A stretch of DNA of 6,922 bases from the NCBI GenBank assembly GCA_902465755.1, contig CABQOK010000074.1, positions 1 to 6,922 on the forward strand. The letters are read 5' to 3'. The number at the start of each line of letters is the position of its first letter. Position 1 is the first letter of the stretch. The notes beneath the pieces are model-generated. The model did not search any database. It saw nothing but the letters and a program-made list of their open reading frames with translations, and had not been told where the DNA came from. The position numbers and the translations under genes are program-made. Of the stretch, positions 1 through 6,497 are shown one piece after another. The DNA is from an uncultured Anaerococcus sp. GTDB taxonomy: Bacteria > Bacillota > Clostridia > Tissierellales > Peptoniphilaceae.

Positions 1-1
1 T

Positions 2-316
2 ATAAATAATTTTCCAATTGCTAATTCAATGATAATCCTATTAATAGTTCTAAGCTGGCTTCCAATAATATTCTTAAATAAGGAAATCGAACTAGATTTT
101 AATATTAATCAAAGGCTAAAGATAAGTCTCATCTAATTTCTAATAGAAGTCCTTATAATTCTTATCTCAGGCTTTATCTTTGATAGAGGGGCTCGATGGA
201 GCTCTTTAATAGAAGAAAACAATCTTATAAGTGTGTATATGCTAAGTGGCATGTTAATAATACAAGAATTGATCAAATATTTTTATATCTTGAGGAAGAA
301 TCCCTTTCGCAAATAA
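2..316 (+). pseudogene. C-terminal part of an unrecognised multi-pass membrane protein, interrupted by an in-frame TAA
   Basis: Reading from base 2, the frame runs 44 codons to a TAA at 134-136. It then stays open for 59 more codons to a second TAA at 314-316. Both halves look like one membrane protein. The first has a hydrophobic helix around residues 9-25 followed by a charged, Asn-rich loop. A second helix spans the stop codon, with LKISLI before it and FLIEVLIILISGFIF after it. A third helix (around LISVYMLSGMLII) is followed by a basic tail ending NPFRK. The part after the stop has no well-placed start codon or ribosome binding site, so it is unlikely to be a separate gene. This suggests a nonsense mutation in a once-intact gene, or a sequencing error. 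The N-terminus lies outside the window and I do not recognise the family. Alternatively, the gene genuinely ends at 136 and the rest is chance. The ATG at 196 in another frame gives only a shadow reading that overlaps the next gene. Confidence 0.5.
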
Positions 317-350
317 AAAAGAGGAGGCTATCTTCTTTTATAGCTTCCCC
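311..350 (-). terminator. Rho-independent terminator of the YkvI-family gene
   Basis: On the minus strand, about 20 bases after the stop codon of the gene ending at 368, there is a 9-bp stem. Its arms are at plus 340-348 and 323-331, with an 8-base loop at 332-339 and a single A·C mismatch. The stem is followed by a T-rich tract, seen as AAATAAAAAA at plus 311-320. On the plus strand the same hairpin pairs fully (one G·U) but has no T-run after it, so it is a poorer terminator for the interrupted convergent gene. Confidence 0.65.
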
Positions 351-367
351 TATAGGTAATATATATC

Positions 368-1612
368 TTATTCTTCATCTTCTTCGTCTAGTAATTCTTG
401 AACGGCTTCTTCAGATTTTTCTATCATATCCTCATTTTCTATATGGCTTCTTTCTATTAGCCTTTTAAGTTTTGACTTATCTTCTTTTGTGTAATCCAAA
501 TCATCATCGAGTTTCTTTCTCATATAATGATTGATGGCAAATCTTCTTATGTTTTCGTACTTGATAGAAGTTCTCTCCTTGTGATAAGCGAAAAGTAAAA
601 TAACAAGCATGATAATTCCAGCATAACCAATTATTGGATAAAATACTGAAACAAGCTTTTTGAAGCCGCCAAAGCTTAGGATAAATCCAGCAAGTGTTAT
701 AGTTACGAGAAGGATTTTAAACTTCCTCTTCTCTCCTCCGGAAAATCTGCGGGCCAAGGCATAGAAAAGGGATATTCCTGTGTTAAATATCATACCAAAT
801 ATGACAAGTGCCATGATAGTTCCAAGGATTGGACTAATATCTTCTATTACATAGAGCATTGGTATATCGAGATCTTTTACTTCATTTATCCTGATAAACA
901 AAGTAAGAACGATAAGTATACCCAATATTCCAACTAGAAGTCCTCCAATAAGACCTCCTATACCAGCTTCTCCTGTATTAAGTTCATCTCCACCCAAAAC
1001 TAGGGCCATGGACACAGCTGTCATAATAGACATACCAAAATAGTTGAATAGGGAGAGAGTAACACTTGAGAAGTTGCTTGGTAGACTCCTTGCAACAAGG
1101 TCAAGGCTTTTCCAGTCAGGCGTGTGATGGGTAAAGGTATAGATCGAAGCGATTAGGGTAAAGACTAGGATTAAAGGAGTAAAAGATCCTATAATCTGAC
1201 TAACCCTCTCAAAATCTAGCATACCTACAACTATAATTAATAAGGCACAGATCACAGCTCCCAACCAGTTAGGCGTACCAAAGGCCTGGTTTAAGTTTGA
1301 ACCTGCTCCTGCAATCATCACAAAACCTATTACAAAGCAAGTAAATATCAAGGATAAGTCCATAAATTTACTGATGACCTTATTGGTAATCTCATCAAAA
1401 ACTTCCGAATGATCATTTGCTAGATAATGGCTACCAAGTTGAAGTAGGAGTCCTCCTATTAACATATGTAAAAACGCGAGTACTACTACTCCGACTATGC
1501 CAGGAATACCCATTGATACAAAATACTGCATAAGCTCTTGACCTGATGCGAGTCCTGCTCCTGTGATTACTCCTACATAGGCTAACATTATTCTTATAAT
1601 TTTTTTATTCAT
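368..1612 (-). CDS. YkvI-family membrane protein (COG3949), probable transporter of unknown substrate
   Basis: This 414-residue integral membrane protein resembles the Bacillus YkvI family, which is usually placed near the APC/LeuT-fold transporters; its substrate is not established. The N-terminal helix carries a glycine-rich break, GVITGAGLASGQE (about residues 14-26), typical of the family and like the unwound substrate-site helix of LeuT-fold carriers. I count about ten helices, near residues 6-28, 36-59, 85-104, 115-132, 142-161, 190-207, 217-241, 262-285, 298-315 and 321-343. Residues from about 345 to the end form a highly charged soluble tail finishing in an acidic run (LLDEEDEE), probably cytoplasmic. 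The start is supported by GTGGAGG four bases upstream of the ATG; the next in-frame ATG, at codon 9, has no ribosome binding site at a usable distance. The gene is monocistronic, divergent from the EamA gene, and ends at a hairpin with a T-run. The family call is fairly sure; the function is not. Confidence 0.85.
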   Translation of the reverse strand: MNKKIIRIMLAYVGVITGAGLASGQELMQYFVSMGIPGIVGVVVLAFLHMLIGGLLLQLGSHYLANDHSEVFDEITNKVISKFMDLSLIFTCFVIGFVMIAGAGSNLNQAFGTPNWLGAVICALLIIVVGMLDFERVSQIIGSFTPLILVFTLIASIYTFTHHTPDWKSLDLVARSLPSNFSSVTLSLFNYFGMSIMTAVSMALVLGGDELNTGEAGIGGLIGGLLVGILGILIVLTLFIRINEVKDLDIPMLYVIEDISPILGTIMALVIFGMIFNTGISLFYALARRFSGGEKRKFKILLVTITLAGFILSFGGFKKLVSVFYPIIGYAGIIMLVILLFAYHKERTSIKYENIRRFAINHYMRKKLDDDLDYTKEDKSKLKRLIERSHIENEDMIEKSEEAVQELLDEEDEE

Positions 1613-1716
1613 AATTCCTCCACTTTACCATGATACTTTTTTTAGTTTATTATTCAAATATAAATACTTTTTAAAAGTTAATTATTTTTTATATCTACTT
1701 CTATCTTTTATGCAAA

Positions 1717-1744
1717 ATTATGGTAAGTTTTGAAGATTTTTCAA
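1717..1744 (-). promoter_or_regulatory. Candidate sigma-A promoter for the YkvI-family gene
   Basis: Read on the minus strand, TTGAAA (plus 1739-1744; five of six matches to TTGACA) is followed after 16 bases by CATAAT (plus 1717-1722; five of six matches to TATAAT). Transcription would start near 1710, giving a leader of roughly 100 bases. A second candidate, closer to the gene, is TTGAAT-N16-TATCAT (plus 1630-1657); it would leave only a leader of about a dozen bases. The AT-rich background makes chance matches easy. Confidence 0.45.
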
Positions 1745-1802
1745 TTTTTCTTAAGATTTTTTATGCAATATTCAAATATTCGGGTATATATATAGGGTCA
1801 AT

Positions 1803-1808
1803 GATAAT
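1803..1808 (+). promoter_or_regulatory. Weak candidate -10 element for the EamA gene
   Basis: GATAAT matches the -10 consensus at five of six positions and lies 26 bases before the ATG, leaving room for the ribosome binding site. No convincing -35 box sits 16-18 bases upstream; the sequence there is TTCGGG. The real promoter could instead use the TATATATA run at 1785-1793. Confidence 0.25.
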
Positions 1809-1834
1809 CCGAACTAAAATACGAAGGAGACAAA

Positions 1835-2788
1835 ATGGAAAAACAAAAGAAAAGCAAGAAGATTGACCTACTGGCCAAGTTAGGCCTTTTGATTACGGCC
1901 ATACTTTGGGGTTCTTCCCTAACAGTAGTAAAGCAATCGTCCGATACCTTTAACCCAAACTTTATATTGATGGTGAGGTTCGGTTTGTCAGCAATAATTC
2001 TTGCTATAATATTCAACAAGAAAATTAGAGAAGCTAGTAAGCACGACATTAAGATTGGCCTTATCATAGGAATCTTCCTCTTTATGGCTTATTCCTCACA
2101 GACTTTGGGAGTAACTTACGCAGATCCTGGTAGGAGTGCCTTCCTTTCAGCATCATATTGTGTAATAGTTCCTTTCCTAGCCTGGGCTGTAACTAAGGTT
2201 AGACCAGATAAGTTTAACATTATTGCAGCGATTATCGCAGTAATCGGTATTTATTTTATATCCAAATCTGGAGTAGAACCAGGAACATCAATTTTCGATG
2301 CCGATAAGGAGATGTTACTTGGAGATGGACTTGCCCTACTCAGTGGTTTCCTATTTGCAGCCCACATCGTAGCTGTAAGTGTCTTATCTAAAGGGAAAGA
2401 TCCTATACTTATGACAATCTTCCAATTCACTTCTGCAGCCATTATTGCAGCAATCGTAACCTTCACTATGGAAGATAACTCAAATATCGTTGTTAATGGC
2501 AATGGACCTTACCTAGAGCTTGCATACCTTGCGATTTTCTGTACAACAGTTGCCCTACTATTGCAAAATGTAGGTCAAAAATATACAGATGAATCGTCAG
2601 CAGCAATCATTTTAGGTTTTGAATCAGTATTTGGTATTCTAATTCCTGTAATGCTTGGAATAGAAAAATTAACTACTAATTCAATTATTGGTTTTGTAAT
2701 GATTTTTATAGCGATAATAATTTCAGAAACTAAACTTTCCTTTATCTTTGGAAATAAGGAAGAAGACAAAACTAAAGAAAAAAATTAG
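1835..2788 (+). CDS. EamA-family (drug/metabolite transporter superfamily) permease
   Basis: This 317-residue membrane protein has two tandem EamA repeats, at about residues 13-143 and 163-297. The repeats form ten predicted helices near 15-33, 42-60, 72-92, 98-120, 127-143, 163-182, 190-210, 226-245, 256-274 and 283-301. Family hallmarks are the LWGSS turn in helix 1 and the FESVFG segment (262-267) at the conserved glutamate of helix 9 in repeat two. Both termini are rich in Lys/Glu and probably cytoplasmic. Members export or exchange amino acids, metabolites or toxic compounds; the sequence does not say which. The length is normal for the family, at about 300 residues. AAGGAGA at 1824-1830 fits the ATG at 1835. 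It is a single-gene unit, divergent from the YkvI-family gene and convergent with oppA, ended by a strong hairpin. The family is certain; the substrate is unknown. Confidence 0.9.
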   Translation: MEKQKKSKKIDLLAKLGLLITAILWGSSLTVVKQSSDTFNPNFILMVRFGLSAIILAIIFNKKIREASKHDIKIGLIIGIFLFMAYSSQTLGVTYADPGRSAFLSASYCVIVPFLAWAVTKVRPDKFNIIAAIIAVIGIYFISKSGVEPGTSIFDADKEMLLGDGLALLSGFLFAAHIVAVSVLSKGKDPILMTIFQFTSAAIIAAIVTFTMEDNSNIVVNGNGPYLELAYLAIFCTTVALLLQNVGQKYTDESSAAIILGFESVFGILIPVMLGIEKLTTNSIIGFVMIFIAIIISETKLSFIFGNKEEDKTKEKN

Positions 2789-2794
2789 CAAAGT

Positions 2795-2832
2795 AAAACT
2801 GCCCTGTGGGATTATCCTGCAGGGCAGTTTTT
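2795..2832. terminator. Bidirectional Rho-independent terminator between the EamA gene and oppA
   Basis: A perfect 12-bp inverted repeat (arms 2795-2806 and 2820-2831) has a GC-rich core CTGCCCTG, a 13-base loop and flanking A4/T5 tracts. It begins 7 bases after the EamA stop codon and lies about 20 bases after the oppA stop on the other strand. It can therefore end both convergent transcripts: T5 follows the stem on the plus strand and T4 on the minus strand. Confidence 0.9.
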
Positions 2833-2851
2833 GGAGGGAAAACTGTTTATC

Positions 2852-4513
2852 TTAGAATCCTTCTGCTCCTTTGTAGAAGAAGTATCCTAGTGGTGTGTAG
2901 TATAGGCCATTGATATTAGGTTTTATCATATAAGAGTTGTTGTAGAAGTATAATGGAGCAACTACGTTATCTTCTCCTATAAGAATATCTTCAGCCTTGT
3001 GCATATTTTCCATTCTTTCGTCTGGATCTGATGTAGCCTTGGCAGCTTTTACGTACTTGTCGAACTCTTCGTTCTTGTATTGGGCGTCGTTATTTCCACC
3101 GCCTGTTAGCCACATATCTATAAAGCTCATTGGATCGTTGTAATCTGCTATCCAACCGTGTCTTGCTATGTTGTAATTTCCTTCTTTTCTTTCTTTGAGG
3201 AATACATTCCAGTCTTGGTTTTGTAGGCTAACTTGTACACCTAGGTTTTCTTGCCACATGTTTTGTAGGGCTTCTGCTATAGCCTTGTGGTTTTCGTCGG
3301 TGTTGTACAAGTAATCGATTTGTGGGAAGCCTTCGCCATCTTTGTAGCCTGCTTCTTCCATTAGCTTTTTAGCTTCTTCGATATTTTTCTCATAATCTTC
3401 GTCATTTATAGAGTAATAGTCTCCACCAACAGTCCTAAAGTCATCTCCTTCAGCTCCCTTAGCATCATATACACCTGATGGAACGTAGGCTGTAGCTGGC
3501 TCTTGGCCTTGGCCTGTAACTTGGTTTACGATGAAGTTTCTGTCTATAGCTAGAGAGAAGGCCTTTCTAACTTTTGGATCGTTGAATGGTTCTTTTTCAG
3601 TATTGAAGCATACGAAGTATGTTCCTACATATGGTCTAATCTTTAGTTCTTTTGTATCTAGAAGTTTTTGGATTTCTTCTTGAGGAACTGAGTTAATAAA
3701 GTCTAAGTCTCCTGACCTATATGATGCATAGATTGCGTTTTGGTCATCTTGGAGGTGGAAGGCTAGCTTTTCTGCCTTAACTGAGTCTTGATCGTAGTAT
3801 TCTGGGTTTTTGACCATAGATAAAGTAGAGTTGTGTTCCCATTTTTCTAGCTTGTAAGCTCCGTTTGATACTAGGGTATCTGGGCTATTTGTCCAAGTCT
3901 TGTTAGCTTCGATAATGTCTTTTCTTACAGGCATTACTGCAGGGAAAGCACATATTTCTTCGAAGTATGGACATTTTACGCTAAGATTTACTACAAATGT
4001 TTTTGAATCTGGTGCAGAAATATCAAGTTTTTTCTCATCATAGCCCTTTACCATGTCTAGCATATACTCGTAGTCTGCTCCTGTAGCAGGGTCTACTAGT
4101 CTGTTCCAAGAATATACGAAGTCATCTGCCGTAATGTCTTTTCCATCAGACCACTTAGCATCTCTTAGCTTGAAGGTCCAAGTCAAACCATCATCTGATA
4201 CTTCCCAACTTTCTGCTATACCAGGTTTGAGCACTGCGTTACCTTCCCCATCGTCATCCCATCTGATTAGGGATTCGAATAGGTGGGATATCATTATAGC
4301 TCCATCTACTGAAGTGTTGAGGGCTGGGTCTATTGAGTCAGGTTCACTTGCTATATTGATGTCTAAGACCCCGTCCTTCTTACCTTCTTCTTCGTTTACT
4401 ACTGCTTGATTGTTTTCATTTCCATCATTTGCCTTATCGTTATTTCCGCCGCAGGCAGAAAATATCATTGACAAACTCAGTAAGCCTATTAATAATTTAC
4501 TCTTTGCTTTCAT
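2852..4513 (-). CDS. oppA: Oligopeptide ABC transporter substrate-binding lipoprotein OppA
   Basis: This 553-residue family 5 solute-binding protein (SBP_bac_5) would capture peptides outside the cell and deliver them to the OppBCDF importer. It starts with a lipoprotein signal peptide: a Lys-rich N-terminus, a hydrophobic stretch at residues 7-18, and lipobox FSAC with the lipidated cysteine at residue 21. The Phe at -3 is less usual than Leu. An Asn/Gly/Glu-rich tether (22-46) follows. The mature domain opens with ASEPDSIDPALN, typical of the family. RHGWIADYNDP (451-461) corresponds to the RxGWCADYNEP segment of enteric OppA, whose Asp holds the peptide amino end; here that would be Asp457. 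This favours peptides over nickel or other family substrates. Its ATG comes one base after the oppF stop, with AGGAG nine bases upstream inside the end of oppF. It is the last gene of the operon, followed by the bidirectional terminator. Preferred peptide length and sequence cannot be read from the sequence. Confidence 0.92.
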   Translation of the reverse strand: MKAKSKLLIGLLSLSMIFSACGGNNDKANDGNENNQAVVNEEEGKKDGVLDINIASEPDSIDPALNTSVDGAIMISHLFESLIRWDDDGEGNAVLKPGIAESWEVSDDGLTWTFKLRDAKWSDGKDITADDFVYSWNRLVDPATGADYEYMLDMVKGYDEKKLDISAPDSKTFVVNLSVKCPYFEEICAFPAVMPVRKDIIEANKTWTNSPDTLVSNGAYKLEKWEHNSTLSMVKNPEYYDQDSVKAEKLAFHLQDDQNAIYASYRSGDLDFINSVPQEEIQKLLDTKELKIRPYVGTYFVCFNTEKEPFNDPKVRKAFSLAIDRNFIVNQVTGQGQEPATAYVPSGVYDAKGAEGDDFRTVGGDYYSINDEDYEKNIEEAKKLMEEAGYKDGEGFPQIDYLYNTDENHKAIAEALQNMWQENLGVQVSLQNQDWNVFLKERKEGNYNIARHGWIADYNDPMSFIDMWLTGGGNNDAQYKNEEFDKYVKAAKATSDPDERMENMHKAEDILIGEDNVVAPLYFYNNSYMIKPNINGLYYTPLGYFFYKGAEGF

Positions 4514-4514
4514 T

Positions 4515-5498
4515 TTAAAATTCTCCTATATTGTGGCAACTTGCGAAGTGTCCACTTTCATACTCTTTAAATTCAGGTTCTTTACTCTTACAAATATCTG
4601 TAGCATACAAGCATCTTTCGTGGAATCTACACCCTTTTGGTGGATTGATTGCAGATGGGACCTCTCCTTTTAGCTTAATTCTTTCCATAGATCTTGTCTT
4701 TTGTGGATCTGGGATTGGGATTGCTGTAAGAAGAGACTGGGTGTAGGGATGAAGAGGATTTTCGTATAGCCTTTCGCTATCTACAAGCTCTACCATCTTG
4801 CCCAAATACATTACCCCTATCCTATCCGAAATATGTTTGACTACCGATAGGTCATGGGCTATGAACATATATGTAAGCCCGCTGTCTTTTTGCATATCTT
4901 GGAGCATGTTTACAATTTGCGCTTGGATCGATACGTCTAAGGCACTTATTGGCTCATCACAAACTATAAATTCTGGCTCTACCGCAAGTGCTCTTGCAAT
5001 TCCAATCCTTTGCTGCTGTCCTCCCGAAAACTCGTGAGGATATCTATTGGAATGCTCCTCGTTTAGTCCTACCTTCCTTAACAGTTCATTGATTCTGTCC
5101 CTCCTGTTTTTTTTGTAAAGTCCATGGATATCAAGGGCCTCTCCAACAATTTCAGCCACTGTCATCCTTGGATCTAGGGAAGCTGATGGGTCTTGGAAGA
5201 TTATTTGCATTTTCCTCCTAAACTTATACATATCAGCCTTAATATCTTTATCGCTATCAAAAATCGTCTCACCGTCATAGATAATCTGTCCGCTAGTCGG
5301 TTCGTGCAGTCTAAGAATTGTCCTTCCCAGACTTGTCTTACCACAACCAGACTCTCCTACAATACCCAAGGTCTCGCCCTTATTTATAAAAAACGACACA
5401 TCATCTACTGCATGGACTTTCGCCGTATTGTTAAAGCTTGTAGAAACTGTAAAGTGTTTTACTAGATTGTTTACTATTAATAACTTATCATCTTGCAT
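4515..5498 (-). CDS. oppF: Oligopeptide ABC transporter ATP-binding protein OppF
   Basis: This 327-residue cytoplasmic ATPase pairs with OppD to power peptide import. The nucleotide-binding domain is complete: Walker A GESGCGKT (48-55), Q-loop Gln102, signature FSGGQ (157-161), Walker B FIVCDEP (177-183), D-loop ALD (186-188) and switch His215. Its FSGGQQQR signature and SASLDPRMTV segment are typical of OppF/DppF rather than OppD. The C-terminal oligopeptide/dipeptide (oligo_HPY) extension follows, with HPYTQSLL and then cysteines 290, 296, 303 and 321 in C-x5-C-x6-C-x17-C spacing. The ATG overlaps the end of oppD by 11 bases. A good ribosome binding site, AAAGGAGC at plus 5505-5512, lies inside oppD six bases upstream. 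oppA follows after a single base, so the genes are likely coupled in translation. Specificity for oligopeptides rather than dipeptides rests on the neighbouring OppA. Confidence 0.93.
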   Translation of the reverse strand: MQDDKLLIVNNLVKHFTVSTSFNNTAKVHAVDDVSFFINKGETLGIVGESGCGKTSLGRTILRLHEPTSGQIIYDGETIFDSDKDIKADMYKFRRKMQIIFQDPSASLDPRMTVAEIVGEALDIHGLYKKNRRDRINELLRKVGLNEEHSNRYPHEFSGGQQQRIGIARALAVEPEFIVCDEPISALDVSIQAQIVNMLQDMQKDSGLTYMFIAHDLSVVKHISDRIGVMYLGKMVELVDSERLYENPLHPYTQSLLTAIPIPDPQKTRSMERIKLKGEVPSAINPPKGCRFHERCLYATDICKSKEPEFKEYESGHFASCHNIGEF

Positions 5499-6486
5499 TC
5501 AAAAGCTCCTTTACATGAAGGAAGCACTTGGACCTGTGTCCATCTCCTAATTCGATCATCGGTGGTTCTTTTCTTAGACAAATATTCATACATGCCTCAC
5601 ATCTTGTAGAAAATCCACATCCTTCAGGTGGATTTAGCATATCAACTGGAACTCCCTTGATACTTTCAAGCCTTGTCTTGTCTCCTAGGTCTATCCTTGG
5701 CATAGATTTAAGTAGGCCCTTGGTATAAGGATGGCTTGGTCTATAGAATATATCGTCTACACTTCCCTGCTCTACAATTCTTCCAGCATACATTACACTA
5801 ACCGTGTCACATATTTGAGCAACTACAGCCAGGTTGTGAGTGATAAAAATTACGCTCATTTTATTTTTTTCTTGTATGTCTTTGATAAGTTCAAGAATCT
5901 GAGCCTGAATTGTAACGTCTAGGGCTGTAGTTGGCTCATCAGCTATAAGGATATCAGGCTTACAAATCAGCCCCATACCAATCATAACTCTCTGTCTCAT
6001 ACCTCCTGAAAGCTCGTGTGGATATTGCTTCATTCGCCTTTCAGGATTGGATATTCCTACAAGATCTAGCATTTCAACTGCCAGGTCATAGGCTTCTTTT
6101 TTACTTTTGTCCTTGTGAACTAAGACAGCTTCCATAAGCTGGTTACCTATAGTATAGACTGGATTAAGACAAGTCATTGGGTTTTGGAAGATCATTGAGC
6201 ACTTAGCTCCCCTAAATGATGACATTTGCTTTTTATCATAATCTAGGACATTTTCTCCCTTATACAGAATTTTCCCGTTTTTAACCTTGCCTGGACTTTG
6301 CAAAAGTCCCATAATCCCATAGCTTTCTACTGATTTTCCAGATCCCGACTCTCCAACTATGCCCATGATTTCATTCTCATGGAGGGTGTAGCTTATAGAA
6401 TCTACCGCCTTGACTTCTCCTACTGGAGTGTAGAAAGATATACTTAACTCTTCAATTTTTAACATTTCTTTATCTAAATTTTCCAT
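5488..6486 (-). CDS. oppD: Oligopeptide ABC transporter ATP-binding protein OppD
   Basis: This 332-residue cytoplasmic ATPase is the partner of OppF. Its nucleotide-binding motifs are intact: Walker A GESGSGKS (45-52), Q-loop Gln101, signature LSGGM (159-163), Walker B ILIADEP (179-185), D-loop ALD (188-190) and switch His217. LSGGMRQR and the MSMIFQNPMTCLNP-like region mark it as OppD/DppD rather than OppF. The C-terminal oligo_HPY extension contains cysteines 290, 296, 303 and 321, plus an extra Cys299; in some relatives such cysteines hold an iron-sulfur cluster. The ATG lies six bases after the oppC stop. Its ribosome binding site is the imperfect AGTAGG that includes the oppC stop codon, which points to coupled translation. 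A later in-frame ATG at codon 8 has no better site. The coding end overlaps the start of oppF. Confidence 0.93.
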   Translation of the reverse strand: MENLDKEMLKIEELSISFYTPVGEVKAVDSISYTLHENEIMGIVGESGSGKSVESYGIMGLLQSPGKVKNGKILYKGENVLDYDKKQMSSFRGAKCSMIFQNPMTCLNPVYTIGNQLMEAVLVHKDKSKKEAYDLAVEMLDLVGISNPERRMKQYPHELSGGMRQRVMIGMGLICKPDILIADEPTTALDVTIQAQILELIKDIQEKNKMSVIFITHNLAVVAQICDTVSVMYAGRIVEQGSVDDIFYRPSHPYTKGLLKSMPRIDLGDKTRLESIKGVPVDMLNPPEGCGFSTRCEACMNICLRKEPPMIELGDGHRSKCFLHVKELLNAR

Positions 6487-6497
6487 AATAACCTACT
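6487..6497 (-). promoter_or_regulatory. oppD ribosome binding site fused to the oppC stop codon
   Basis: On the minus strand, AGTAGG (plus 6492-6497) lies five bases before the oppD ATG and contains the TAG stop of oppC. It matches the consensus AGGAGG at five of six positions, so ribosomes finishing oppC would be well placed to start oppD. Confidence 0.55.

Larger units (their letters stand above)
1613..1834. promoter_or_regulatory. AT-rich divergent intergenic region between two transporter genes
   Basis: This 222-base region separates the back-to-back YkvI-family and EamA genes, so both promoters must lie here unless they lie inside the neighbouring genes. It is very AT-rich, with T-tracts, an alternating TA run at about 1785-1793, and a small dyad TTGAA-N5-TTCAA at 1730-1744. 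I see no RNA gene, riboswitch-like fold or credible small ORF. Confidence 0.7.

Noticed and set aside
196..468. A 90-codon open frame on the plus strand starting at ATG 196.
   Set aside because: It runs antisense into the end of the well-supported YkvI-family gene, has no ribosome binding site or family likeness, and competes with the hydrophobic frame ending at 316.
1798..2067. Minus-strand 89-codon frame covering the EamA promoter region and start.
   Set aside because: It is almost wholly antisense to the EamA coding region and shows no independent coding evidence. Its hydrophobic look mirrors the transporter codons on the other strand.
4525..4554. Possible promoter for oppA on the minus strand: TGGACA-N18-TATAGG.
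   Set aside because: The -10-like box overlaps the oppA ribosome binding site, and transcription would start almost at the ATG, removing that site. The spacing and -10 match are also weak.
4540..4560. Short palindrome AAGTGTCCACTT in the 3' end of oppF.
   Set aside because: The loop would be only two bases and the arms five, so it cannot form a useful RNA hairpin. It is ordinary coding sequence.
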